Below, one piece after another: positions 1 through 11,785 of a stretch of 56,750 nucleotides of DNA. The notes beneath the pieces are model-generated. The model saw only the letters and a list, made by a program, of their open reading frames with translations, was not told where the DNA came from and did no database searches. The stretch is from Lobulomyces angularis. Taxonomy: Eukaryota > Chytridiomycota > Chytridiomycetes > Lobulomycetales > Lobulomycetaceae. A program made the position numbers and the translations under genes. Each line of letters starts with the position of its first letter. The first letter of the stretch is position 1. Where the stretch lies: NCBI GenBank assembly GCA_027604685.1, contig JADHYX010000099.1:3988-60737 (forward strand), written 5' to 3'.

Positions 1-43
1 AATAATAATCTAAACAAAAAAAAAAAAAAAAAAACAATTAAAG

Positions 44-1115
44 ATGAATTTTAAATTTTCAATATATGAAAAAACTTATACAAATTTTGTAAAAACTTTA
101 AATATACATGTTTACAGTAAAAATAAATTCAGTACAACAAAAGTAGTTAGAAATCATTATGACGTACTGCAGTTAAAAAAGAGTTGTACAAAAAAAGAAA
201 TTAAAGGTCAATATTATAAATTATCAAAATTATTTCATCCAGGTATAAAAAAATAAAAAAAGGAATAATTAGAAAAAAAAAAATAAATTATATGATTATC
301 AAAAAAAAATTGAAAAAAAATTAATAAAAAAATAAAAAAAAAAAAGATACCAGTAGCGAACCGAATGCAAAAGAAAAATTTATAAAAATTTGTGAAGCGT
401 ACGAAACTTTAAAAGATGATAATTCAAGAATACAGTACGATAGAACACTTGGAGTACGAAATACCGGTTATGGAAATACTGAGACAAGTTCTTTTTACTC
501 GAGAAGAACTAATGCAAAGAGATCCTGCGATATCGATCCCTTTGAATTTGTTCAATATAAAAAAAATGGAAATAGAATGCATAATTCTGATTTTAAATTT
601 TATGATTTTGTTAAACATCAATATGGTCACTATGGTAACCAAAAAAAATTTATATTTAAATAAAAAAAAAAAAATAAATAAAAAAATATTTTTTCTAAAC
701 TTTTAAATTTGAAATTAAAAAAAAATTTTTTTATTTTTTCTGTTCTTCCTTCTTCTTTTTAGGTAGTGAAGGAGCAAGAGAAAGGGAGGAAAAGATTCGA
801 CAGAGAACATATGAGCAATTCAAACAAAATTTGGAAAATAATTATAGAAGCAAGAGTGGATTTCATGAGCGATACTTTTCTTCAGCAGTGAATACCAGAG
901 AAGTTAAATTTATTTCCGGTTTTGTTATAGGCTTTGGATTTCTATTAATTTACATCTTGAATAAAAGTATAAAAATGTTAAACTTTGATGAACAAGATAA
1001 TTCTTATTTACGCAGACTTATTCATCAAGAAAATTTAAAAAAAAATGCAAATAATGCTAATTTTAATATGGATGATGAAAAAAAAATTAATAAATTATTG
1101 TATGATCAAAAATAG
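44..1115 (+). CDS. Membrane-anchored DnaJ-domain protein, probably mitochondrial
   Basis: Three exons (44-242, 347-634, 763-1115) join in frame to about 279 residues. The J domain starts near residue 37 (NHYDVLQL) and carries the Hsp70-stimulating HPD triad at about residues 65-67; the D codon is completed across intron 1. A typical helix IV follows (EKFIKICEAYETLKDD). There is no Gly/Phe-rich region or zinc-finger domain, so this is a type III J-protein. The leader is basic and rich in hydroxylated residues, which suggests mitochondrial import. A hydrophobic segment of about 20 residues (FISGFVIGFGFLLIYIL) lies about 70 residues before the end and predicts a single membrane span. Family knowledge: such proteins recruit Hsp70 to a membrane site. 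The mitochondrial location is inferred and the exact orthologue is not identified. Confidence 0.85.
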
Positions 1116-1225
1116 GTATATTTTTTTTTTTTTGTATTAATGAATGATTTAATTTAAGAGTAAAAAAAACAGAAAATTAGATCTAGTTTATAGAATTTTC
1201 TTATTTTTTCTTCATATGGAAGATA

Positions 1226-4200
1226 TTATATATATTTTATTTTATTAAATTGAAAAGTTTCTGTTACAGCAAAAATTTTTATTACTTCTTTTTTTAAGTT
1301 AAAGTCAAAAGTTTGCTTAAAATTTATTTTTTCAATGTATGAATTTAAAGCATAATCCTTATCTTTAGACTCATTTTGAAATTTTAAAATTTGTAACTAA
1401 AAAAAATAAAATAAAATAAAATAAAAAAAATTCTTTTTTTTATATTATTTTTTTTCTTAATTACATTTTCATCTGGGTATAATTTCTTGTACTTTTTTCT
1501 CACTTTTTCTGCCAACCATTTCATAGACTTTGGTGTGCCTTAAATAAAAAAAAAAAAAATAAAAAATACATATATATCAAGGCAAAGAATTCTTGTTATT
1601 TTTACCTATATCCGAACAAGTAATTAAGACTGAATTATCTGCTACTCCACTTCTAAAAACCTGAAATAATTTTTTATTAGTTTTACCAACAAAATGTTCC
1701 TTGGAGTATTTAAAAGTGTTTTCTTTTCCGAAGTTTTTTTTTTGGTATATCATTTCATCAGATGCTTTATATTTTAACTCATGATTTACTTTTATTTCAT
1801 TATTATCAGTTGAATCTTCTGATACAACACCATTTTTGTTTTTTGCACAGGGAATCAATGTATTTTCATACTTTGGCTTCGAATTTGAAAAATCTTTATT
1901 TTCTTTAATCTAAAAAATTTATTAAAACTTCAAAAAAATTTTTAATATATAAAATATTTTAACTGGATAAGCAAAGCCACTGGAATCATGATGTCCTCTT
2001 TTTATTTGGGATGCGTAAAGGATGTTTTTTTCTTCCGAGCTTTTTTCCTCAGAATATTGAATAGAATCTGCTTCCAATTCCTCATCAGAAAAATCGTAAT
2101 CAGATCCATCAAATTTATCTTCATTTTTCTTTTTATAACAAAAAAAAAAAAAAATTATTTTCAAATCAATAAAATCGATATTATTGCTTACCTGTTCTTT
2201 AATTTTTTTATAAAGATCCTTTAACTCCTCTTTAATTTTTTGCCGCTGAATAATAATTTCTTTTTCATTCAATTTTAACTTATCTTCCAGACAAAGAAAC
2301 TTTTTAAAGTAGGAAAAATTTTTACTCATGGAGCTGTATAATTCATTACATTTTTCCAAAGCAATTTTTTGAAACTCTAAATTATTTTCACTTATTCCAA
2401 CACTTTTTAATGTTTTGTAAAGCAGAAAACTTTCTGAAAAATTTTTCTTTTTTATCAGAACATTTCCCAATTTAATTAAAATTTCCCCTCTATGAAAATT
2501 TTTTGTAGAGTAGCATAGTGCTTTTTGATAATACTTTTCACTATCTTCAAATTTTTTTAGTATTGCATAAACGTCACCTAAAAAAAAAAAAAAAAAGGAA
2601 AATTAAATTTTATATAAATTAATAAAACAAATTTAAATTTTACCAAAGTTCTCATAAAGAAATAAAAATTCATCGTCACTTAATTTCATTTTCTGGATTG
2701 ATTCTAAAGTAGACTTGGCATCTTCAAAGTACTCTAATTTCCTATGAAATTTTATTAATTTTTTTTTTTTTTTTTTAACTAATTATTAATTTATACATAA
2801 AAAAGGAAAAAATTTGTTTTCTGGATTCAAATTGTCCTTTATAGTCTTTACTGGGTATCAAATTAGCCAAATGTACTTTTTCAGTTTCTAACTCATCAAT
2901 GGTGTTTTCAATAACTTTCATTTTAGATTTCGCATTTAAAATTTCCTCTTCACTAATATTTTCATCCGGCTTTACTAAAAATAAAAAAATTTAATTAAAA
3001 AAAAAAAAAAAAACAAAAAAAAACCCAGAGCTAAATATTCAGCGCTTTTATCATACAAATGCTCCTTTCCAAATAACTGTGAAATTTTATAATTTAGTTC
3101 ATTTTCTTCGAAAATAAGTTTTTTTTTTTTGCAGTGTTTCAAATTTTCCATAGTTATCTAAAAAGTTCAGAAGAAATTAGATTATATTTTTTTTTTTTTT
3201 TTTTGATGACATACTCGAATCGCATTACGAATTTCTCCTTTACATAGATGAAATGAGGCTTTACTATCCAGCAATTGATAAAATCGATATTCATCATCTT
3301 CAGTAAATATTAAATATGTTGACAGTTAAAAAAGAGAAAAAAAAAAAAAAAAACCATAAAGAGTAAGATAACTTGTCAATTCATCCAGCGCTAGTTTCCA
3401 ACATTCAGTGGATTCAATTTTTTCATAGCATAAACACATATACAAGAGACAGTCAATCATAGCTCCATAAAAAAGATCTTTTTTTTTTAAATCTTCTTTA
3501 TGCTCCATTAAACTGAGACTATATTTTTCAAAAAGTAGAATAGTTTTCTGCACATTAATTTTGAAATGATCTGTAATTTCGTCTTCATTATTGATATTAC
3601 TTTTTTTTTTTAAAAAATAAAAATTTAAGTTTGACAATTGAAAAAAAAATTTATGTTACACTTTTAATTCATAAAAATTTAAAGCTTTCTCCAATTTTGA
3701 TTGGATAACATCTATTAAGAAATCGCTCTATTTTTATTCAGTCAATAAATTGTACATTTTTTTTTTTTTATTATTATACCGCCTTTTCATTGGAAAAACA
3801 TTCATTTGCTAATTCAGAGTAATTATTTATTTCTATTTCAGCGTTTTTAAAGTCCTCTAATTTTCGAAAAATTTTTCCTTTTAATGAATAAAAACTAAAT
3901 TAAAAAAAAAAAAAAATTAAAAAAAAATAATATCATACAGATATAAAATTACTTTAGAGTATAGTTTAACTTTTCCTGTTTTTTAAGTTTCGTAACTAGA
4001 CCTATGGAATCATCAATAAACTGTATCATTTGCTTTCCTTCTACAAACAATAGTTGACATAACAGTTTTAACGATTCAAAATAAAAAAAAAATTTTTTTA
4101 ATTTACCATTTTCCCAGTCCCAGTTAATTTCTTCGAGAGTGTTTTCTATCCAGCTAACGGTGTTGTCAAGTTGAACTTTTTTCTTTCCTAAATCATTTAA

Positions 4201-4317
4201 AGCTGCAACAACTTTATAATCTTTCAAAAGTTCTTTTTTTTGTTTTTTTAATTCTTTTATATTTTTCTCTGCATCAAAATGTCTCAAATGGCCTAATTTG
4301 AAGACTATTTCTTTCAT
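1226..4317 (-). CDS. TPR-repeat protein, TONSL/Tonsoku-like
   Basis: About nine short exons on the minus strand give a long helical protein. The ATG at 4317 is chosen over an in-frame TTG just upstream. The N-terminal two thirds is made of TPR-type helical pairs (for example FYSLKGKIFRKLEDFKNAE and GDVYAILKKFEDSEKYYQKA). An acidic stretch follows (DYDFSDEELEADS), then a linker. The C-terminal domain of about 100 residues contains SMKWLAEKVRKKYKKLYP, which resembles the ubiquitin-like domain of TONSL (WLAE...RYY pattern). Known TONSL binds histone H4 through ankyrin repeats and acts in replication-coupled repair; neither ankyrin nor leucine-rich repeats were found here. It could be a reduced TONSL or an unrelated TPR protein with a similar end. 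The TPR call is firm; the TONSL assignment is moderate. Confidence 0.6.
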
Positions 4318-4527
4318 CAATATATTTTTCCAAGGGTTTTTAAATTTATCGACTTGTTTTTTTTTTTTTTTTTTTTTACAATATTAATAACTATTATTTA
4401 ATAATCTAAAATATTTATTAAAAAAAAGAAGAATTATAGTGTATTTATCTATTGATCTATTAAAAACTCATAATGTTAATTTTGTTTTAAAAAAAAAAAA
4501 TAAAAAAATGTTACTTTTTTACAATAG

Positions 4528-5720
4528 TTAAAGGTACTTTGAGTTTAAGGTATCGTCATCCACCCCAATCTAAGATATAAAAATTAATTCAACAAAAAAT
4601 TTTTTTTTTTTTAAAAAAAAATTATATACAATATGTGAAGGACCTAAAGTTTCAATTTCGTAACCTTTTCTATATAACGCATTAGGAAAATTATTAAAGC
4701 AAGGAATGTATAGTCCATTTGTCGCACTCTTTTCTAAAGGAGATCTTCTCAATTCTTTAGTTCTGGGGAGAAAAAAAAATTTTATGACAAAAGCTCTAAA
4801 TTTCAACAAATTTATAATCATGCTTTTCAAAAAAGGTGATGGTAGATTTTCTCCAATTGAATAAATCACAGTTTCTGACAATAAAGTTAATGTGACTTTC
4901 TTTCCAAATGACTGTAAAAATTTTGGTAAAATGGAAACGAAAAAGTTAGTAGTCATCTCTGCAATAAATTTGTTTGACTCAGAAAATTTTAAATTTTCTT
5001 TTTCATACTCCTAAAATGTTGAATTTACCCATTATTATTATATCTTTAATCATTTTTACCTTTGACCAGGTTTCAAAATCATTAATTGAATTAGGTATAT
5101 GATTTATGTTCATTCTTTCACCAACCATACACCAAAAATCAAAAATAGCCTTCAAAAAATAAAAATGAATTTAAGAAGTAAAATCAAATAAAAATGCAAT
5201 TTGGTAAATAAAAATCAAGTAAAAAATAAAAAAACCTCTTTTTCAAAATTTTCTAATTTTCTCCATTCATATGCATCAATAAAGGCAATTGGTTCAAAAA
5301 TAAAACGTGACAAAGTATATAGATAATCATCATTTTTAATTTTATAATGACTGTGAATTTTGTTTAATCGTGCCATGCTCAAGTTTCCTCTATCAGAGTA
5401 CAAAAAATTTTCTGCAAATTCACAAATTATCAAATCTGTATCATCATATCTCTAAAAATCAAAAAAAAAAAAAAAAGGAAATATAACAAAAAAAAAGTAA
5501 ATATAATAAAAAAACTGTTTTCAATACCTTTTGTTAAAAGAGTGCGATAAATTTCTTGGGCAGTTTTAAAATCCATTTTTTTCTTGTTGTTTTGCTTAAT
5601 TGAATTGTAATATTGTGACCTGTTATAATTTAAGCTTCTGTACCTCAGTAGTCTGACTACTAGTAAATATACTGTCAGTGTGATGACTACGGCTACCACT
5701 GTTACAACTGCAGGCAGCAT
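4528..5720 (-). CDS. MpaB/MpaB'-type ER-bound oxygenase (rubber-oxygenase-like domain)
   Basis: The protein starts with a membrane segment (MLPAVVTVVAVVITLTVYLL) and a basic RYRSLNYNR stretch, as in the ER-bound fungal MpaB family. The family core follows: DDTDLIICEF, the histidine-containing LNKIHSHYKIKNDDYLYTL, FEPIAFIDAYEWRKL, then a C-terminal block ending LYRKGYEIETLGP. A last small exon ends at 4528. In this family a haem-dependent oxygenase cleaves or oxidises hydrophobic chains; MpaB' is known from mycophenolic acid biosynthesis. Anomaly: the usual segment of about 25 residues between the QEIYRTL helix and the DDT motif is missing. The splice phases at the T-rich stretch 5455-5530 also do not match, so a micro-exon, a homopolymer-length error or a real lesion lies there. 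No neighbouring biosynthetic genes indicate a substrate. Confidence 0.78.
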
Positions 5721-5984
5721 TTCCTTCTTTCAAAAATAAGTTTTTTTGAAACACTTTATTTCTCCTAAACTTTTTATAAGTGGCTTTCAATCCACAAAAA
5801 TTCTTAATGAAATCTACAAACAATGCTATACGAATTACATTCAAAAAAAAATTCTTAATCTACTCATGCTCAGTATTTGAGTTTATTTTATTTTATATTA
5901 TTTTATATTAATTTACTTTCTTTTATTTTTTTTGGATCATTTCGTTAAATCAACAATTCTTTTTAATATTTTATTATTTTTATA

Positions 5985-6344
5985 TTACAATAAAAGAAAT
6001 TCTCTGTTTTTTTTCATAAATCTTTCAAGCAAAATCTCAAAATCAATTAAAAAAATTTTGCTCAACATAAAATTTTGCAACAAGCCAGTGATGCTAATTA
6101 GTTTGATAAATATAAGATTTTTTTTTCCAACACTATTTTGAGATCTAAAATAATTTAATAACTTTTCCAAAAACAAAGTTTTTTTAAAAAAGTTTAAGCT
6201 GGTTACAATATAATCTTTGATTATTTCACTATTTTGAGTTGAATAAGATTGGTTTTGCTTGACTGTCTGTAATGAAAATCTAATTTTTGTTGTTAAGTTT
6301 TGAAAAATGTTTTGTTGAGATGATTGTGATTGTAAAGACTGCAT
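5985..6344 (-). CDS. Small orphan protein, uncertain
   Basis: An ATG-started open frame of 119 codons lies between the MIT-domain gene and the MpaB-like gene, all on the minus strand. It begins with a Ser/Gln-rich stretch (MQSLQSQSSQQNIF) and ends with a hydrophobic, lysine-containing region. No domain is recognised. Splicing it onto the upstream MIT gene was tested: the possible acceptor at 6346 gives the wrong frame. It may be a genuine short gene, a leader exon of the MpaB-like gene, or a chance frame in AT-rich DNA. Confidence 0.3.
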   Translation of the reverse strand: MQSLQSQSSQQNIFQNLTTKIRFSLQTVKQNQSYSTQNSEIIKDYIVTSLNFFKKTLFLEKLLNYFRSQNSVGKKNLIFIKLISITGLLQNFMLSKIFLIDFEILLERFMKKNREFLLL

Positions 6345-6388
6345 TGAACTTTATATTGTTTGTAAAAAATTAATGATTAAACTTAACT

Positions 6389-7449
6389 TCACAAATTATA
6401 CTTATTCTGCGATTTTGGTGGTGAGGTCTTAAAGGAAGATTCCTCTTTTTTATTTAACTTTCTACTTAGCGTCAGTTTTATATTTTCCATATTAAATTCA
6501 AATTCCTAAAAAAAGGTTACTATTTTTACACCAAAAAAAATTTAAAGTAAATTACGGTTATAAAACTGAGCAGCTCATCGATATCACTATTACAATTTAC
6601 CAAATGCTCCAGTTTGGTTAATAATCCAATGATGGATTCAAAACTATTTTGCTTAACCTCCAGATATGTTAATTTGCATCCTTCTTGAAACCACACTTGC
6701 CTAGGAACATAAAGTTTTTTTGTGACATAACCACCATACTCAATGCTGTTTATTAGGTTCTTAAGTAACCAAAAAAGTTTCTGGTAAGGCTCTGTAGGGG
6801 GATCTGCTATGAAATTTTTTGGCAAATCTTCACTGTAATTTTTAGATACAAGTTCCTCTAGTAAATGAGCATCAAAGTTAGTTTGAAACAGGTATGGTGA
6901 TTCCACATTATAATTTTTTGACGCAGTCTTGTACTCAGAATTTTCAGAAGTGGCCTCTAAGGTTCTAACAATATTATTTTCTCTTCCATAATTATAAATT
7001 TTCACAGCCTCTTGGTCCTTACAATTTTCAAAAAGATATTCAACTCTTGCTAAGTATTGTCCTCTTGCTAAATTATTTTTTAGTTTAAAAAAAAAAAAAA
7101 ATTTATATATTAATTTTGATGCACCAAATAATAAAATTACTAACCAGAAAATAATCTTTTAACCTCATTTTTATCTAATATTTCTTCACCTTTAATTTTA
7201 TGCTCATCAACCTTTGAGTGGAATAATTAATGTGAAATAAAAGAAAAAGAGTACTTTCATCATCAGTAGATCAATGGTGATAATAGATTTTCTATAGTAT
7301 AATAACGAAGATTGGTATTCTTGATTAGCATCTGCAGTAACTGCTTTTGTTGCCAAATTCACTTAAAAAAATCATTAAATTTTTTAACTTCTCATTTTAA
7401 TACCTGCTTCTTTTAATAACGTTGATATGGGTGATGGTGATGCATCCAT
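6389..7449 (-). CDS. MIT-domain protein (microtubule interacting and trafficking)
   Basis: About five exons run from ATG at 7449 to TGA at 6389-6391. The N-terminal 80 residues form a three-helix MIT domain: ISTLLKEAVNLATKAV, then YQSSLLYYRKSI, then a helix ending RGQYLARVEYLFEN. The C-terminal domain contains PYQKLFWLLKNLINSIEYGG and VTKKLYVPRQVWFQEG, a pattern seen in fungal MIT proteins that share a long conserved C-terminal region. MIT domains bind the C-terminal tails of ESCRT-III subunits, so a role in endosomal sorting or membrane scission is likely. Nothing suggests Vps4 itself, because there is no AAA ATPase domain. The gene diverges from the first velvet gene across a 1.4-kb spacer. 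Confidence 0.75.
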
Positions 7450-8842
7450 TTCTTATTAAAAAAATGAAGAAAGAAATTAATTAAGATGTCTATAGGAAAA
7501 TTTTAATTTTTTATTAGTTGTCAGCTTGTGTAACGAGGTAAGAATGGTCTATTTTTTGTCAAAAAAAAATTTCAAGGAATTATCAACCTGCTGCTGTAAA
7601 AATATAAACGGATGATCTTATTATCTAAGTATTTATAATTCGCAAAAATTAATGCTATTAAAGAAATCATTCAAAATTAATTTTACAAAGAATAAAGGCA
7701 AATTTGGTAGGAATTGTTTTTTAAAAATAAAAAGTTCATAATACATTTTGGACTAAAAATTGTGAAAATTAAATAAAATGTGATTGATTTAAAAAATATG
7801 AAATTTCTTAAACTGTTTTATAGACTATTTGACAAAGACCAAAAAGGTTGAAAGTACAGTGAGAAGATAAAAGAAGAAGTTTTAAAGCAATAATTTAAAA
7901 TTCAACAAAAAATATTATTGAAACTATTCAATTAAAAATTTTGTTGGTAAAAAAAAAAAAAAATTTTGCAGCAAGACTTATCATATTTACAGTACGCACC
8001 TTTAATTATTTTAAATTGTTTTTCCATTCCACAATCTAAATTGAAACTTAAAATCTAAATACCAAAAATTAGTTGAAATGAAGGAGTGGAATAAAAAAAA
8101 TTATTTTTCCGAGAAAGAAAAAATAACTGAAAAAGAAAAAGTTGGATTAAGTAAGTTGCTAGCACAAAAAGTAGTTTTAAAAAGGAAGTTAAAAGAATTT
8201 AAATAGTTCATTTCTTTTTTTTAAGGGAAATTAAAATTTTTCTTTTTTATTTAATTAACTAGATTAATTGAAAATTTTTAACATGCTCTCTCAATTTATC
8301 TTCCATCTAAACTCCAAAAAAAATTGAGATTAGTAAATTCTATAAAATTTGGGTTTCTTAAAACTGGAAGCAATTTCAGTGTTTGCTGCAGTAACTTAAA
8401 AGAACCAGAACCCTTATTTGATGATGAGATTGAAAAAATTGCTGAGAATAATATTTTGAATTAGGTTTTTGGTAAGGTCACACACAGCACTACTCTTGTA
8501 TGATTACACAACTTCGCTCTAAAATTAAATATATTTCCAGACCTTCGTAGATTTAAATATTTCATCTTTGTTAAGTTTTATAATTGACAGCAATCGATTT
8601 TAATAGTTTTCTCGTTTTTTATGTCGGTAAAAATTTTTTCTTAATATATGCCTTCGCAACAAAAAAATTTTTAACCAATCCTTCTCTATTTTGGTTTTAG
8701 TGAGAGGTTGTTTTACCGAAAACTAAATTTTTATAATATATAAAAGGCACAAAATTTTCATTTACGAGAAGCTTTTTTTTAAAAATATTGCAACAATCAT
8801 CAATATAGGATACTTCTACACTTACTTTTAACTTTATGTCAA
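7450..8842. other. Divergent intergenic spacer before the velvet cluster
   Basis: This is 1.4 kb between the divergent MIT and velvet genes. It has few long homopolymer runs compared with introns elsewhere in the window. It holds one weak gene candidate (8078-8464, listed separately). No recognisable promoter motif or repeat stands out. Confidence 0.5.
8078..8464 (+). CDS. Possible two-exon microprotein
   Basis: ATG at 8078 opens a lysine/glutamate-rich exon (MKEWNKKNYFSEKEKITEKE) ending at a GTAAGT-type donor. A downstream frame reading NSIKFGFLKTGSNFSVCC and ending ENNILN-stop at 8464 can be joined in frame through the acceptor near 8333. This gives about 66 residues. The implied intron of about 180 nt is long for this window, and nothing is recognised in the product. 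It may be chance. Confidence 0.2.
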
Positions 8843-9796
8843 ATGCACGAGGATAAGATGTTTAATGCTGAAGGTATAATGAATAAATTGCAACGTTCAG
8901 TTTTGATTTTCAAACATTAAAGGTTCAAGTAGTTGTTGCCATGAAGATACTCATTCAATTACAAATAGGTATAAAATCAGTGGTGTGGACAATTTTATTT
9001 TTTGCTATTCTTAAATAATAGTGCTTCCGAAACTAATTTCCAAGTTATTTGGAGACAGATGCCAATGCATGGTAGAATGTCTGGCAATGTAGTGAGCGAG
9101 AGACGAACAATAGATCCTGTATTTACTCAAAAAACCTCAAAATATCATAATCTTTTTTTTTTCAAGCCACCAATTTTAGAATTGCTAAAGATTGAGGGAA
9201 ATGAAGCTGTTCCTATGTAAATAAACTATCAGTTGCATAATTTACGTTAACTTTCTTACTTCAGTACCGAAGGGTGCACATTTTTTTATATGAGCGCTAG
9301 TCTATATGATGAACGTGGAATTGAATGTCTGGATTATGCTCAAACTCACATCTCTAAAGACTTCCCCAATTTGTTAGGTAAGTACAATAGTATTCTTAAA
9401 ATTTTCCAGACTTATCCTATTTACTTTTAAGGCCAAAGAATAGAATCACCATTAACTTTGAGAGATGATAGAGGCAGTTGGGGAACTTATTTTGTCTTTA
9501 AAGATTTATCTGTAAGATCTCCTGGAAACTACACTCTAAAATTTAGATTATACGATTTGGAAAGGTACACAAATTACATAAACAAATTAAAAGTAATGGT
9601 TTTTTTTTTTAGTAAAAATTTTCCAAACACTTTGGCAGTTAAAACTCCAATCAGGATTCAACTAAGCACATCAGTCTTTTCAATTTTTAAACCAAAGGAT
9701 TTCACCGGCATGGCTGTTTCTACCGAATTAACAAAAACATTTCGAAACCAAGGTGTTAAACTTTCAATTAGAAATAAAGCTTTACATCAAACTTAA
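8843..9796 (+). CDS. Velvet-domain regulator, subtype A, copy 1
   Basis: The spliced product is about 217 residues and is almost entirely a velvet domain (about residues 33-212). Diagnostic blocks are VIWRQMPMHGRMSGN, ERRTIDPPPILELL, ASLYDERG, YFVFKDLSVRSPGNYTLKF, and the C-terminal LTKTFRNQGVKLSIRNK. Velvet domains have an NF-kappaB-like fold, bind DNA and form dimers; in fungi they coordinate sporulation, light response and secondary metabolism. Introns sit just before the WRQ block, after RTIDP, inside the proline-isoleucine turn, after the SKDFPNLLG-type block and after YDLE, the same places as in the three other copies. It groups with the gene at 14868 (shared GRMSGNV, ASLYD, FKDLSVRSPGNYT). 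The start codon is the first ATG that joins in frame. Confidence 0.9.
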
Positions 9797-10655
9797 AAAA
9801 AATATCTAGCACAAATTTTTAATCAAAAAAAAAACAAATTAGCAAATCATGTAGTCGAGTATTCAGCAATTTTTTAAATTTCCTTGTAAAGGTCACAAAT
9901 AATATATAGACGATTTTAGTGTTTGTAATAATAATTGATAATATTAACAGCTGTAGATTTTACTTTCAAAATTATTTTTTATGCAATGAAAAACTTAAAC
10001 AGAGTGATAAATTCATATTTTTTAACAAATTTCCATTTTGTGTAGCAGATGGATGTGAATTTTCTTTGCTGAAACAAGTGCTTTAAAAATGTTATTTGAA
10101 AAAATAACATAAAAATCAATTGCATACTTTTGGAAATTTTCTCTAAAAAAATGTATTGATACAGCCCAATTTAGTTATAATTAATTTTTTTTCACGCAAT
10201 GTCTTTTGTTTCTTCAAAAAGTTTCCAAAAAGAGAAACAAGTGACTTTGAAGGTTGTTGCAGTTTTGCTTTGTTCAAATAGGGCTTACAATGTGATCCAG
10301 AATCAAAGTCACTGCCACCGAAATTTTTGTAATGTACCAATATAATGATACCGAGGGAGCGCCTGCCGCAGTTATTGTTGGTGGAAGAAATTAGAATTTA
10401 CCAGCTTGTGTAACCAAAATAAATTCAAAAAAAACTTTACAATTTTGAAAGTTGTTTAAAAAACACTTTTTTCTTCTAAAAAAGTACAAAGAAAAATTAA
10501 AATGGAATTTTTTTTTTTTTTTATATTTTTAAACTTTTTTGTAAATGAATTTTTTTTAATTTATTTCTTTTTATTGAATTTAGCATAGCGTTTTTTTGAT
10601 TAAACATAAAAAAAAAAAAACCAAAATTTTTATAAATTTCTTACTACCTTTAGAA
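9797..10655 (+). other. Intergenic spacer with a coding-like patch
   Basis: This separates velvet A1 from velvet B1. Most is AT-rich and featureless. Around 10297-10394 there is a GC-richer patch with open frames on both strands; the plus frame reads TATEIFVMYQYNDTEG and ends VGGRN-stop. No start codon or upstream exons could be connected convincingly. Confidence 0.4.
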
Positions 10656-11785
10656 ATGCAATCAAGGAACGAATTTGAAGATGACTATCATAATAATTCT
10701 TTTTGTAATCAAGGTATATTAAGATAATTTTTTTGTTAAATTTTTTTTTTTTTAAAGATTATTTAAACTCGGAGATTACCAATAACTCATACTGTACTCT
10801 AACCTGTTTAGACAAAATTTTATTGGATTCAAATGAAGTTATCAAATCTAGTAATGGGTTTTTAAAGGATCAAAATGAGGAGCTTGTTGAAAGCACTAAA
10901 AGAAAAAGAACTGAAGGATCATATTCCAACAAAGAAAAAGAGTAAGGATTGTTAAGTTTCTTCATATTTCCTTAATATAAATTTTTTTTCCTCTAGATAT
11001 ACAGTTATTTGGAGACAAAAGCCAGTACACGCCAGAATGAGCGGAAATGGTGCAAAGGAAAGAAGAACAATAGATCCTGTAAAAATTTTTTTGGAATATT
11101 CTTTTTTAAAATTTTAAATTCAAATTTAGCCACCTATTTTGGAGTTAATGGAGTATGTGAATGGAAATTTAATGCCGATGTATTTATTTGAAATTAAAAA
11201 AAATTACTCACATTTTTTCGTAGTATTGAGGAAAACTGCTTCACACATATGAGAGCTGCGTTGTATAGTCCTGATGGAACAATATCTTTAGAGGAACTTC
11301 AGCGCGGAATGTTAAAAAATAAAGCAACCTTAGTAGGTAATTTTTTTTTCTCCGAAATTTAAATGTCTAAATCGTCTAGGTGATTTAATTGAATATTCCA
11401 GAGTTTTACTAGATGATTTAGGACGAATAGGAACTTTTTTTGTGTTTAAGGATTTATCAATAAAAATGCCTGGAACATATTCTTTGAAGTTTACCCTTTA
11501 TGATTTAGAGAAGTACAAAATTTTAAAAAAGAATTAAATTTGAATTTGTTGCAGGCTCGACAAACCTGGTGAGCTCACATCCAAAACGACTCATAAGTTT
11601 ACTTTATTTTCACCTCCCATAAGAATACTTGCTCCAAAGGTATATACATGTAGTATTTTTTTTTGTTCTCAAGTATATTTTAGGATTTTCCGGGAATAAT
11701 CGAATCATCTGATATAACAAAAGTGTTTAATAATCAAGGACTTAAGCTAACTATTAGAAATAAAGAACTTCGAAAGAAGCCTTAG
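10656..11785 (+). CDS. Velvet-domain regulator, subtype B, copy 1
   Basis: Exon 1 (ATG at 10656) and exon 2 supply about 80 residues of polar leader ending in a basic KRKRTEG stretch, a possible nuclear signal. The velvet domain follows: YTVIWRQKPVHARMSGNGAK, ERRTIDPPPILELME, NCFTHMRAALY, LVGDLIEYSRVLLDD, GTFFVFKDLSIKMPGTYSLK, and DFPGIIESSDITKVFNNQG before a stop at 11783-11785. Compared with subtype A it has an additional intron just before DFPG, shared only with the gene at 16407. It probably dimerises with another velvet protein, as VosA and VelB do in Aspergillus. Which Dikarya velvet class it belongs to cannot be settled by eye. Confidence 0.9.
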
